Positions 44,466-52,409 of a stretch of DNA of 64,000 nucleotides are shown piece after piece. Source of the stretch: Chryseobacterium sp. OSA05B (GTDB taxonomy: Bacteria; Bacteroidota; Bacteroidia; Flavobacteriales; Weeksellaceae); NCBI RefSeq assembly GCF_019970065.1, contig NZ_JAHXYH010000005.1, positions 1-64,000 on the forward strand, written 5' to 3'. The notes below the pieces were generated by a model. The model saw only the letters and a program-made list of their open reading frames with translations. It was not told the origin of the DNA and made no database searches. The position numbers were made by a program, and so were the translations under genes. Numbering within the stretch: position 1 is the stretch's first letter; the number at the start of each line of letters is the position of its first letter.

Positions 44466-45305
44466 TTAAGCTTGTGTTAGAGTAAAGACGGTAATTTCCG
44501 GACGGACCATAAATCTTATCTGGAAGGAATGGCCGATGGCTCTGTTTATGTAGAGCATTCTTCCGTCCTGAAGATCTATTTCCCCTGAGACATATTTTTT
44601 ATTCTCTACAGGAAGAACCGGTGTGATGACTCCGGGAATTCTACATTGTCCTCCATGGGTATGACCGCTCAGAATCCAGCTCTGATAGCCATTCCATATA
44701 TCTCTGTCGCAGGCATCCGGATTGTGACAGAGCACTATATTGGCTTTTGAAGGATCATAATTTTTCATCACTTCCGCAGGATAGAAATTAGGTGACCACA
44801 GATCTTCAAACCCGATAAAGTTCAGACCGTGACTTTCTTCAGCATTGTTTTTAAGCATATTGATTCCTAAATCTTCAAGAATATCACAGATGTTTTCTGA
44901 GCATTCTACATCGTCCCAGTTCTTTCCGTAGTCGTGGTTTCCAAGAATCCCGAATGTTGCCAGCTTTCCATGGACTGCTTGGTTCATTACTTTCTTCAAG
45001 TCTTCGCGCTCTTCTACCGTTCCGTGATTGACGAAATCTCCTGTGTATGCTACAAAATCAGGATTAAACTGTTTTGCTTTCTCAAAGGAATCGATCAGAA
45101 AATTCCAGTCGAAACGGTCTCCGACGTGCAGGTCTGATATCTGCATCAGCGTTTTCCCTTCTAATGTTTCCGGAAGATTTTTAACCGGTAACTTTCTTTG
45201 GACAAATTCTACCCAGAAAGGTTCCACCTGCCAGGAATATAATGCAGGGAACGCTCCTATCAATGAAAGCTGTGCTACTCTTTTAATGAAAGTTTTTCTT
45301 GTCAT
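44466..45305 (-). CDS. membrane-anchored metallophosphoesterase
   Basis: Calcineurin-type phosphoesterase of about 279 residues from the ATG at 45305 (MTRKTFIKRVAQ); the longer start at 45371 would overlap the upstream gene and adds an Arg-rich stretch, so it is rejected. Metal-binding motifs in order: ISDLHVGD, TGDFVNHG, LGNHDYG, LCHNPD and SGHTHGGQ. An N-terminal hydrophobic segment anchors it. The YkuE-like group hydrolyses phosphodiesters, sometimes UDP-sugar-lipid intermediates; substrate unknown here. Confidence 0.92.
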   Translation of the reverse strand: MTRKTFIKRVAQLSLIGAFPALYSWQVEPFWVEFVQRKLPVKNLPETLEGKTLMQISDLHVGDRFDWNFLIDSFEKAKQFNPDFVAYTGDFVNHGTVEEREDLKKVMNQAVHGKLATFGILGNHDYGKNWDDVECSENICDILEDLGINMLKNNAEESHGLNFIGFEDLWSPNFYPAEVMKNYDPSKANIVLCHNPDACDRDIWNGYQSWILSGHTHGGQCRIPGVITPVLPVENKKYVSGEIDLQDGRMLYINRAIGHSFQIRFMVRPEITVFTLTQA

Positions 45306-45319
45306 CACTGAAATCTTTC

Positions 45320-45610
45320 TTAGTTTCCAGCGACGGGACTCCCGAAGATTCCTACCGCCAATTCGACCCATATCAATGTAAAGACGATCAAAACGAAAAC
45401 ACAGATTAAAATTCTCTGGCTTTGTTTTTTAATTTTGCTTCTTACTACATTGATCAGAAAAGCCGTGCTAAAAAGTAAAACTCCGGCGATCAGAAAATCT
45501 GAAGCTGACCAATTGACCTCATTTGATGTTAAATTTCCTACCAAAGGAATACACAGTAAAACCAATGGAAGCGCGTAAATCGTGATTGTTTTTTGTTTTT
45601 GTGTTATCAT
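45320..45610 (-). CDS. small membrane protein under the winged-helix regulator
   Basis: 96 residues with three hydrophobic helices (IYALPLVLLCIPLVGN, FLIAGVLLFSTAFLINVV, ILICVFVLIVFTLIWVELAV). Family unknown. An operator-like palindrome (45627-45645) stands in its short upstream gap, and it is followed by the phosphoesterase. Confidence 0.75.
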   Translation of the reverse strand: MITQKQKTITIYALPLVLLCIPLVGNLTSNEVNWSASDFLIAGVLLFSTAFLINVVRSKIKKQSQRILICVFVLIVFTLIWVELAVGIFGSPVAGN

Positions 45611-45626
45611 TTTAATTCATATAAAG

Positions 45627-45645
45627 TACTTTGTATTTCAAAGTA
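45627..45645. promoter_or_regulatory. operator-like palindrome near the regulator, copy 1
   Basis: TACTTTG-N5-CAAAGTA, a perfect 7-bp inverted repeat, between the regulator stop and the ATG of the 96-residue membrane protein (45610). It matches the site at 46643-46661 in 12 of 14 half-site positions with the same 5-nt spacer. Confidence 0.65.
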
Positions 45646-45666
45646 AATTTTCAAAAAAATATAGCC

Positions 45667-45957
45667 CTATCTTCCCAGCAATTTTTCAAGAGCATCCAGA
45701 TGTTCATTGAAAGCCTGTCTCCCACTTTGGGTCACACGGTAAGATGTTTTCGGTTTTTTGCCTACAAATTCTTTCTTCACTTCAATGTATCCTGCTTTTT
45801 CTAACGCATTACTGTGGCTGGCGAGGTTACCGTCTGTAATTTCCAGAAGCCCCTTCATTTCAGAAAAATCAACCCAGTCGTTGACCATAAGAACGGACAT
45901 AATCCCCAGTCTTACTCGGCTTTCGAATTCTTTGTTGAGTTGATTTATCTTTATCAT
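45667..45957 (-). CDS. winged-helix transcription regulator
   Basis: 96-residue DNA-binding protein, a single winged helix of the HTH_34 (ArsR/MarR-like) kind: VNDWVDFSEMKGLLEITDGNLASHSNALEKAGYIEV is the helix-turn-helix with recognition helix, and GKKPKTSYRVTQSGRQAF is the wing and dimerisation helix. No ligand domain. It lies between the 205-residue and 96-residue membrane protein genes, each preceded by a matching palindrome, so it probably represses this operon including itself. Confidence 0.9.
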   Translation of the reverse strand: MIKINQLNKEFESRVRLGIMSVLMVNDWVDFSEMKGLLEITDGNLASHSNALEKAGYIEVKKEFVGKKPKTSYRVTQSGRQAFNEHLDALEKLLGR

Positions 45958-46018
45958 AGTAAGGCAATAGCTGCAGGTTTCTAAGAAGCTGTTCTTAAAA
46001 GGTCTGCAAATTTAATCT

Positions 46019-46636
46019 TTATTTATATTTTTTATGCATGATCAGCCCATACACAATATGTAAAATTCCAAAACCGATGGTCCAGAATACAAGTCCCCAT
46101 CCTAAAAAGAAGAGAGAAATGAGTCCCAGTATAATTTGACAGTATCCTAAATATTTAATATCCGTGAGTGTATATCTTTCTGCACTTACTAAGGCGATTC
46201 CGTAAAATATAAGCGTGGCGGGCGCTACCCATACAAACAGGTGGTGAAAAAGAAGCGCCAGGCAAAACACTCCACCTGTTACCAAAGGAACGGCAAACGT
46301 AAATAACAAACGCTTCGTTGTGCTATCCCAAATCTTTTGTCCTTTCTTTTTGCTTTTATTGGCGGTGAAAATATAACCGCTTAAAACAGCAGTCAGCAAA
46401 ATTACCGTTCCCACCAGTACAAGTTCTCTGACCAATGCCGGACCGAAAAAATTTCTGTCACCGTCTAAATAGCTAATTCCTTCCCTCTGGAAGATACAAT
46501 ATACATATCCTGCACCGATCAGCGCAGCCAAACCGGCAAAAACTCCGGACAGTCCGCTCAATGAAATAAATCTGGAAGACCGCTCCATCATGGAACGGAT
46601 ATGTGATAAGTCTTCGTGATAGTTTTTCGAATCCAT
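46019..46636 (-). CDS. polytopic membrane protein linked to the winged-helix regulator
   Basis: 205 residues with five or six hydrophobic helices after an N-terminal soluble helix (KNYHEDLSHIRSMMERSSRF). The pairing with a one-domain winged-helix regulator is common in Bacteroidota; function unknown. First gene of the operon. Confidence 0.8.
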   Translation of the reverse strand: MDSKNYHEDLSHIRSMMERSSRFISLSGLSGVFAGLAALIGAGYVYCIFQREGISYLDGDRNFFGPALVRELVLVGTVILLTAVLSGYIFTANKSKKKGQKIWDSTTKRLLFTFAVPLVTGGVFCLALLFHHLFVWVAPATLIFYGIALVSAERYTLTDIKYLGYCQIILGLISLFFLGWGLVFWTIGFGILHIVYGLIMHKKYK

Positions 46637-46642
46637 AAAAAG

Positions 46643-46661
46643 AACTTTGAATTACAAAGTT
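46643..46661. promoter_or_regulatory. operator-like palindrome near the regulator, copy 2
   Basis: AACTTTG-N5-CAAAGTT, a perfect 7-bp inverted repeat that overlaps the -7 box TAACTTTG (46662-46655, minus strand), a position suited to a repressor. Confidence 0.7.
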
Positions 46662-46684
46662 ATAATTTATTTTGAATCTGCCAA
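46655..46684 (-). promoter_or_regulatory. promoter of the regulator operon
   Basis: Minus strand: TTG (46684-46682), exactly 19 nt, TAACTTTG (46662-46655). A perfect Bacteroidota promoter, 19 nt before the ATG at 46636, with the palindrome lying over its -7 box. Confidence 0.75.
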
Positions 46685-46775
46685 TTATTTTTTTAAAAAT
46701 TTTAATAACAACTTTTTACCATACAATTCTTAACTTTAAATCGAAAGTAATTCTGTACCTATAAATGAATATGTC

Positions 46776-47294
46776 ATGGCGGAAACTTCGATAGATTATT
46801 CTCAGATTGAACTGCACGAAAATATTCCTTTAACGGAAGGGGAACAAAATACTATAGCGATCCAAAAACAGGATTTTTTCAAACATGTTCCCTGTATTCT
46901 ATTGTCCGTCCTACTTTTGATGGTACTCATAGCCTGTTATCTTTTGAAAGATGAGTTTCATCATTTCAAATACTATCATTATCTCCTGTTTTTCGGGATT
47001 GCATTAGTGCTTTATGCTTTCTTCTATGGCATCATGCATCTGGTCCACGCCCGCTCTGTAAAAAACTGGGAGAAGGATATTCAGCATGGTAAAAACATAT
47101 TAACAAGCATTATTATCAGCCGCCATGAAACTGAAAATGACGAATACATCATCACCTTCTCCGGCCGAAACAGAAAAGAAAAAATAAGGCTTCCGGTTTC
47201 TAAAGCTGACTACTTGAATTATCACGTTGGAACCAAGGTAGTCATGATTTATTTAAAGTACAGTAAAACGGTTATTTCTCTTAAGGCACTATAA
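46776..47294 (+). CDS. hypothetical two-helix membrane protein
   Basis: 172 residues: acidic N-terminus, two hydrophobic helices (about 38-60 and 68-92), then a beta-rich cytoplasmic or periplasmic domain (TSIIISRHETENDEYIITFSGRN ... VVMIYLKYSKTVISLKAL) resembling DUF3592-type membrane proteins. Function unknown; single-gene unit. Confidence 0.7.
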   Translation: MAETSIDYSQIELHENIPLTEGEQNTIAIQKQDFFKHVPCILLSVLLLMVLIACYLLKDEFHHFKYYHYLLFFGIALVLYAFFYGIMHLVHARSVKNWEKDIQHGKNILTSIIISRHETENDEYIITFSGRNRKEKIRLPVSKADYLNYHVGTKVVMIYLKYSKTVISLKAL

Positions 47295-47312
47295 TGTGGC
47301 TTTCCACAAAAA

Positions 47313-47335
47313 AACCGCTGAAATGTTCAGCGGTT
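47313..47335. terminator. bidirectional terminator between convergent genes
   Basis: Perfect 10-bp stem AACCGCTGAA/TTCAGCGGTT with an ATG loop, 19 nt after the two-helix membrane protein gene and 24 nt beyond the enoyl-CoA hydratase stop. Confidence 0.8.
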
Positions 47336-47358
47336 ATATGATAATGATGTACAAAATA

Positions 47359-48123
47359 CTATTTTGCTCTCAATCTTTCTTTAATGGATTCAATGTTTTT
47401 CTTGGCAGAATCTTCGAGAATTAAGCTTGCACTCATGTGAATTCTTGCCGGCATCAGTTCATTGAAATGATCTGTTCCTTCCCATGATACTTTTTTGATC
47501 AAAGCTAATGCATCACTGCTTCTGGAAGCCAATGTCTGCATAAACTTCTCCAGTTTGACATCCATTTCCTGAATATTTTCAGATACGGAATGATACACAT
47601 TATGCTGCTCTGCCCACTCTGCCGATCTGAAGTCTGCATCAATAGCCATTGCGGAGAACTGAGATTTTCCGATCTTTCTTTCTACGTATGGTCCGATCAC
47701 AAAGGGTCCGATTCCGAGATTAATTTCTGTAAGGGCCAACGCTGCATCTTTTGTAGCGAAGCAATAATCTGCACCACACGCGATTCCCACACCTCCACCG
47801 GTAGTTTTCCCCTGAACTCTTACGACAACTATTTTTCCACAGTTTCTCATAGCATTCAAAACTTTTGCAAAACCACCAAAAAATTTCGTAGATGCTTCCA
47901 GCTCCTCAATAGCCAAAAGCTCATCGAAACTTGCTCCAGCACAAAATGCTTTCTCTCCTTCACTTTTTACTAAAATAGCTTTTACTTCTTCTTTAGCTCC
48001 TTCATCCAGAATAGTCTGAGCCAGTTTTTCTAAAATGGCACCCGGAAGGGAATTGCTTTTCGGGGTTCCGAATGTGATTTCGGCGATATTGTTTTTAATT
48101 TCTGATGCTACGAATTCGTTCAT
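47359..48123 (-). CDS. enoyl-CoA hydratase/isomerase family protein
   Basis: Crotonase-fold enzyme of 254 residues. The oxyanion-hole motifs are CAGASFDEL (first) and GKTTGGGVGIACGADY (second); a catalytic Glu is likely in LALTEINLGIGP. It probably hydrates or isomerises an acyl-CoA; it is not next to a pathway that would fix the substrate, though paa genes lie 4 kb away. Confidence 0.9.
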   Translation of the reverse strand: MNEFVASEIKNNIAEITFGTPKSNSLPGAILEKLAQTILDEGAKEEVKAILVKSEGEKAFCAGASFDELLAIEELEASTKFFGGFAKVLNAMRNCGKIVVVRVQGKTTGGGVGIACGADYCFATKDAALALTEINLGIGPFVIGPYVERKIGKSQFSAMAIDADFRSAEWAEQHNVYHSVSENIQEMDVKLEKFMQTLASRSSDALALIKKVSWEGTDHFNELMPARIHMSASLILEDSAKKNIESIKERLRAK

Positions 48124-48370
48124 TTTTAATTTAATTGGATTCTTACAAAAATACTAAATACCGCTGTCCCGGAAAAATTATAAGAAACAAATTACAGATT
48201 AAACACAGCCTATCAAATCTCCATGTTTTTTGCGCCATAAAACCTTTCCCAGACGCGAAATAGAATATCCATTACGTAGAAATACGGACTCTCCAATTTG
48301 GTATTTTCTACTCTAGTACTGCCTTTTTATATGTTGTTCCTTTGGCTTATCAAAAAAACTAACAACCAAC
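48124..48370. other. divergent intergenic region with a possible operator
   Basis: No gene. At 48272-48289 TTACGTAG-AA-ATACGGAC matches the 29864 palindrome in 15 of 18 positions but is less symmetrical. A TTCCTTTG at 48337-48344 is one mismatch from TAnnTTTG and may drive the tail-collar gene through its leader element. Confidence 0.35.
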
Positions 48371-48406
48371 GGCGGAATCCGAAAAGCCCATAACAGAGTA
48401 GGAAAC
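48371..48406 (+). promoter_or_regulatory. conserved leader element, copy C
   Basis: GGCGGAA then TCCGAAAAGC (48378-48387), 9 nt, AGTAGGA (48397-48403). The end lies 26 nt before the ATG of the tail-collar gene. The same core precedes the three six-cysteine peptide genes, although this downstream gene is unrelated in sequence. Confidence 0.65.
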
Positions 48407-48429
48407 TTAACAACTGAAAAACTATTATC

Positions 48430-48978
48430 ATGGACGAATACATTGGAATTGTAAAACTATTTGCCGGAAACTTTGCCCCTAGAGGCTGGATGTTTTGTGA
48501 CGGAAGCTTACTGAGAATCTCAAATAATTCTGCTTTATTTTCCATCTTAGGAACAACCTACGGAGGAAACGGCGTGGATACTTTTGCACTGCCTAATCTA
48601 AAAGGACGTATGGCCATTGGAGCCGGAAATGTAAATTCAAACGAATATTATCCTCTGGGAGTTGCTGCCGGAACTACACAGAATACCATTATGGCACAGA
48701 ACCTTCCAAGTATAGGTTCAGGATTTCAACTGAAAGTGGCCAATACAAATGCTACCGTTTCTACTCCTACAGCGACTACTTCTATAGCCAAATCAGGAAC
48801 ACAGGTAGGAAGAGATTTTAATGCGGTACCTAGTTTTGCTGCCGTTGATCCTGATACCGCTATTAACGCAAGATCTCTATCATACGTCGGACAAAATCTT
48901 CCGATGAACAATATGCCACCTTACTTAGGGCTTAACTACATCATCTGTATAGAGGGAATCTATCCTCCACGCAGCTAA
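48430..48978 (+). CDS. phage tail-collar domain protein
   Basis: 182-residue protein of the tail-collar/microcystin-dependent-protein type: N-terminal MDEYIGIVKLFAGNFAPRGW and FCDGSLL, the fold core FALPNLKGRMAIGAGN, and the conserved C-terminal PPYLGLNYIICIEGIYP. It has no signal peptide or double-glycine leader. There are no other phage genes nearby; such single genes occur in many Bacteroidota with unknown purpose. It carries the leader element of the peptide genes. Confidence 0.88.
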   Translation: MDEYIGIVKLFAGNFAPRGWMFCDGSLLRISNNSALFSILGTTYGGNGVDTFALPNLKGRMAIGAGNVNSNEYYPLGVAAGTTQNTIMAQNLPSIGSGFQLKVANTNATVSTPTATTSIAKSGTQVGRDFNAVPSFAAVDPDTAINARSLSYVGQNLPMNNMPPYLGLNYIICIEGIYPPRS

Positions 48979-49007
48979 AAAAAACAACTTATTTTAAAAC
49001 CTAAATC

Positions 49008-49829
49008 ATGAAAAGAACTATTTTTTTAACCATCTGTAGTCTGTTCATTTCCTTATTTTCTTTTGGACAGACGAGTACAGAACAATTTGAAACTGAATCG
49101 AACGGAAGTCCGAGTTTTACTGATAACGGAGTGATCTTCAGCATCATTTCACATGTAGGAGTTTTTGACATCCAGGCGAATTTTCCTAGTACAGGATGGA
49201 ACGGAACAGCTAACGACAACAGATATATTGATAACTCCAATGATACGGCTTCACCACCGTCTTTCAGTATTAAAACCACATCGAACCTGTTTAAAGTAAA
49301 CCGTTTCTGGATGTACCTTTCTGCTCTTAATTTAGATCTGACTGTAGCGGGAACTCTAACAGTTACTGGAAGGCTAAGCGGTGTTACTAAATTTACACAG
49401 ACTAAATCTACAGGCTTCAACACTTCTATGGCTACGGCAAACGGATATACCCTGATAGATCTCACCAATTTAAACGGTCAGAATTACTCAAATATCATTA
49501 TTGACGAGCTTAGAATTACCATGGGAGGTGGCTACAGGTATGGAGGACTCGATGCTTTTACATGGGTAAAAGATCCAGGTCTTGTATTGGCAACAAACGA
49601 AACTACTTCTTCACAAAAAGTGATGAGCATTTATCCTAATCCTACCAGCGGATCTCTTTCTATTCAGACAGAAGATAATGCGCCGGCTGAAATTTACAGT
49701 CAGGATGGAAAATTGCTTAAAAAACTGGAAATGAAGAAAGGAACCAATCAGGCAGACATCTCGGAACTTCCGAATGGCGTTTACATTCTCAAAACACCAT
49801 CAGGATCTTCCAAGATCATCAAAAAATAA
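49008..49829 (+). CDS. secreted protein with T9SS type A sorting domain
   Basis: 273-residue secreted protein: signal peptide (ends FSFGQ), a body of about 170 residues rich in Asn, Thr and Gly with a beta-sandwich look (FDIQANFPSTGWNGTAN, FRITMGGGYRYGGLDAF), and the C-terminal sorting domain (MSIYPNPTSGSLSIQTE ... GSSKIIKK). Body function unknown. It begins 29 nt after the tail-collar gene and is likely in the same transcript, so this unit sends out at least one protein through SprA. Confidence 0.88.
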   Translation: MKRTIFLTICSLFISLFSFGQTSTEQFETESNGSPSFTDNGVIFSIISHVGVFDIQANFPSTGWNGTANDNRYIDNSNDTASPPSFSIKTTSNLFKVNRFWMYLSALNLDLTVAGTLTVTGRLSGVTKFTQTKSTGFNTSMATANGYTLIDLTNLNGQNYSNIIIDELRITMGGGYRYGGLDAFTWVKDPGLVLATNETTSSQKVMSIYPNPTSGSLSIQTEDNAPAEIYSQDGKLLKKLEMKKGTNQADISELPNGVYILKTPSGSSKIIKK

Positions 49830-49882
49830 AAATTTTTCATAAGTGATTTGTGCCCTCGAAAAGATTCTAATGCATAAATGAT

Positions 49883-49908
49883 AAATTCCCTGAATTTTCA
49901 GGGAATTT
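49883..49908. terminator. terminator between convergent genes
   Basis: Stem AAATTCCCTGA/TCAGGGAATTT (11 bp) with a 4-nt loop, followed by a T run on the plus strand, 54 nt beyond the T9SS cargo stop. Confidence 0.85.
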
Positions 49909-49943
49909 TTTTTTACGGGTCCATTTATGGAGACAATTAACCG

Positions 49944-50630
49944 CTATTTTTTCAATGCCAAAATATATTTGTCAATGTACAGCTGTTTTTCTTTTGTTTT
50001 ATATTGCTGGATATATCTTGGATGTTCTAGAACCGTCATGGTATCAAACAGCTGAGCTTCTTTATTCAGTGCAGAAATAAATTCTGAATTCTTTTTACCG
50101 AGAACAAAAACTTCGGAAGTATCCACACCCAGACTGATATGTTTCTTCAGAGAATCGATCATAAAATCTTTTACTGCCTCAAAGAGTTTTTTATCATCAT
50201 AATAATTGGCGTTCAGCCAACCGGTTTTTGTTTTTCGTACAATAGCCAGCGGAAAGGGTGAATTGATATAAACATCTTTATAAAATTCCCCTGCTCCTCC
50301 ATATTCCGCGATCATATCATACATGAAAACCGAAGAAACTTCATGAGTACGGGCCGATTCCATTGTAATTCCACAGACAGCTTCCAGCCTTTTGGTATCG
50401 GTAAACGGAACGCCCGTCACTCCTGCTCCATTCCGGCTGGGATTGATCCCGATCATGAATTTCCTTGTGCTGATATCATTGTAGTATTTGTGATAAAATT
50501 CCTCCATGACGGTCATCGTTTCCAGATTATCCAGATATGGATTCATGGCCTCAAAGCCCTCAGGAAGATCTCCTGAAAACTGAAGGTTTTTATTGAATTC
50601 TATGACTTTATCTGCAAATGTTTTATTCAT
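49944..50630 (-). CDS. SMUG2-type DNA glycosylase family protein
   Basis: Uracil-DNA-glycosylase-superfamily protein of about 229 residues (DUF4918/SMUG2 type) with the family motifs FMIGINPSRNGAGVTGVPFTD (catalytic and pocket part) and VLEHPRYIQQY (the DNA-intercalating HP motif). It would remove damaged bases such as uracil. I use the ATG at 50630 (MNKTFADKV), because the ATGs further upstream (to 50654) read into the acid-rich end of the DUF4241 gene; its stop at 50623 overlaps by 8 nt. Confidence 0.85.
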   Translation of the reverse strand: MNKTFADKVIEFNKNLQFSGDLPEGFEAMNPYLDNLETMTVMEEFYHKYYNDISTRKFMIGINPSRNGAGVTGVPFTDTKRLEAVCGITMESARTHEVSSVFMYDMIAEYGGAGEFYKDVYINSPFPLAIVRKTKTGWLNANYYDDKKLFEAVKDFMIDSLKKHISLGVDTSEVFVLGKKNSEFISALNKEAQLFDTMTVLEHPRYIQQYKTKEKQLYIDKYILALKK

Positions 50631-51360
50631 CATCTTCGTCTTCATCTTCATCATCAGACAGTGCCAGTTCTATATCAATAAACTGAATATACAGTCCGCA
50701 GATTTCCCCTTTTTCATCGTATGCAAAATAAACGGGATAACCTCCGTCTCCGAAACCGCTTGCAAACATCGGAATATGATACTCTGTATTGGGAATTTTC
50801 CAGTTGATCCAATCTCCCGATTCTCTCTGGTTTTGCGGATGCTCTTTGTAACTCTGTGCAAACAGTCCGGCAAAATAATCATCGTAAACATTTTCTACAT
50901 TCACCTCGGTAAGAAACTTATCAAAATGAGGAAGCACTTCTGCATCGGTAATACATCCCAATCCCGCATCTACCATGAATCCGAAGTAGTCGCCTTCATT
51001 TAAATCGTCAAGATTTTCTATCCCGATCAACGCTTCTCTGTAAAGAACCGGCTTTTCTTTGGTGAATTCCACTTTCACAGCAGCATAACGATTGCCCCAT
51101 TCCTCTGACTTTACCACCGCAATTTTCACAGGAAAATCTCCTTTCGGAGCCTGATCGAAATAGGGTTTTTCTCCTGCATTTAAAAAGACCAACGGATCTC
51201 TTACAATTACTTTTCCGGACGGCAGGGAAACATTCCCGATCTCCATTACTTCCATTTTCTGATCCAGAATTTCGTCCGAGGTAAAATAAGTTTCCAAATC
51301 TACGGGACAGGTAAGAATATCTTTTACCTCTTCCCATTTTTTCATCCAGCTTTCGTTCAT
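50623..51360 (-). CDS. DUF4241 protein
   Basis: 245 residues matching DUF4241, a family with a YwqJ-like or immunity-type reputation: FVDAGLGCITD-like segment (FMVDAGLGCITDAEV), SGFGDGGYPVYFAYDEKGEI and a C-terminal run of Asp/Glu (DDEDEDEDDE). The function is not established. It stands between an SMI1/KNR4 gene and the glycosylase gene on one strand. Confidence 0.8.
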   Translation of the reverse strand: MNESWMKKWEEVKDILTCPVDLETYFTSDEILDQKMEVMEIGNVSLPSGKVIVRDPLVFLNAGEKPYFDQAPKGDFPVKIAVVKSEEWGNRYAAVKVEFTKEKPVLYREALIGIENLDDLNEGDYFGFMVDAGLGCITDAEVLPHFDKFLTEVNVENVYDDYFAGLFAQSYKEHPQNQRESGDWINWKIPNTEYHIPMFASGFGDGGYPVYFAYDEKGEICGLYIQFIDIELALSDDEDEDEDDE

Positions 51361-51409
51361 TGTTTTTAATTTTTTTGATCTGATTTAAAGTTTAAAAGTA
51401 CCTGTTTAT

Positions 51410-51946
51410 TTATTCACCGTCAAATTCATCTTCATCTTTCAGTCCTTTTATAAAAGTTTCAAAGTCTTTGGCCAGAAATATTTTTTTATAATCATCTTCC
51501 TGATCAATGTGAACCAATTCCGGCTCACCGTCTTTTCCACAATTGGAATAATCAAGCAAAACCATATCATGCCCCGCCGAAGGACAATCACAGATGTAAA
51601 TACCGATTGCAGGATATCCCCATTCCTCAATCATAAACTGACTTCCGAGTTCTCCACAGATGGAATAGGTTTTCTCTCTTCCGATACCCATAATTCCGGT
51701 AATCGCAATATGATCATCTGCCCATGAATTTTCTTCTGATGTAGGAAAACAGGATTTATCAACCAACCCACCGTTCTGCAGTCTCATCAATTCGATATAA
51801 GAAGCCGGAAGTTTGTAGCCAAGCTCTTCTTCTACGGAAGCAATAAGCTCATCATCCGGAAACGGTTCTATATAATCTCTTACAGAATAGCTGCTTTCGT
51901 TCCAGAAATCCGTAAAGTCAAAGTCTTTGAAAAATTGTAGTTCCAT
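51410..51946 (-). CDS. SMI1/KNR4 (SUKH) family protein
   Basis: 178-residue protein with the SMI1/KNR4 fold: EEELGYKLPASYIELMRLQNGG and HDMVLLDYSNCGKDGEPELVHID are the family signatures. Many are immunity proteins against contact-delivered toxins. The DUF4241 gene follows 49 nt on the same strand, and no toxin gene is visible in the window. Confidence 0.88.
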   Translation of the reverse strand: MELQFFKDFDFTDFWNESSYSVRDYIEPFPDDELIASVEEELGYKLPASYIELMRLQNGGLVDKSCFPTSEENSWADDHIAITGIMGIGREKTYSICGELGSQFMIEEWGYPAIGIYICDCPSAGHDMVLLDYSNCGKDGEPELVHIDQEDDYKKIFLAKDFETFIKGLKDEDEFDGE

Positions 51947-52070
51947 ATTCTGTCTTAAATAAGTAAGATTTTGATTGTACTGTAAAAGTAATTATCATTT
52001 TTAATAAAAAAGTTTCTTCGACTAAGATTTTTCATCTTTATCCAGATTTTAAACCCAGACACCGCGCATA

Positions 52071-52126
52071 AAAAAATCCCTTTCAGTAAAGACCAAAAGG
52101 GAGTATCAATTTATATTTTATTTTAA
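52071..52126 (-). repeat. terminator repeat, copy 1
   Basis: About 56 nt closely matching 52410-52465. It contains TCCCTTT/AAAGGGA (52077-52083 with 52096-52102) and a T run on the minus strand, so it works as a terminator for the 52123 peptide gene, whose stop codon is in its right end. Confidence 0.75.
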
Positions 52127-52284
52127 GAATCAGCACATATATAGCACGATCTTGCAATATCCGGCCATCTTCCAGGACGGCAACAACTTCCCGGAGGGCA
52201 GGAATTAGGGAAACAAGCCCAGTTTGGACCGGCACCTTTAACAGATCTCAATTCATTTCTTGAAAGTTTTTTTAAGTTTTCCAT
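52123..52284 (-). CDS. double-glycine-type leader, six-cysteine precursor peptide 3
   Basis: 53-residue precursor read from the sequence. Residues 1-18 match the leaders of the peptides at 19694 and 22331 (MENLKKLSRNELRSVKGA); the cleavage site is GA rather than GG, which C39 peptidases also accept. The 35-residue mature part has cysteines at 24, 29, 34, 35, 47 and 50, with CPPGSCCRPG in the middle. It lies about 30 kb from the exporter with its own leader element and terminator. Function unknown. Confidence 0.8.
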   Translation of the reverse strand: MENLKKLSRNELRSVKGAGPNWACFPNSCPPGSCCRPGRWPDIARSCYICADS

Positions 52285-52305
52285 AGTAAATAGTTTTTAA
52301 TCTTT

Positions 52306-52337
52306 TTTCCTACTCTATATGCTTTTCGGATTTCGCC
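52306..52337 (-). promoter_or_regulatory. conserved leader element, copy D
   Basis: Minus strand: GGCGAA, TCCGAAAAGC (52330-52321), 6 nt, AGTAGGA (52314-52308), followed by an A run. Ends 23 nt before the ATG. A TAACTTTA just upstream is one mismatch from TAnnTTTG, so the element is probably transcribed. Confidence 0.65.
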
Positions 52338-52409
52338 TATTAAAGTTACTCATTTTAATATAAACTTTTATTTTAACGGCATACTTCTTAAACCTTGACA
52401 AGGTGTACT

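Noticed and set aside
48430..48978. Prophage remnant, suggested by the phage tail-collar domain.
   Set aside because: No other phage gene, integrase or att-like repeat is near; single tail-collar genes are common in Bacteroidota.
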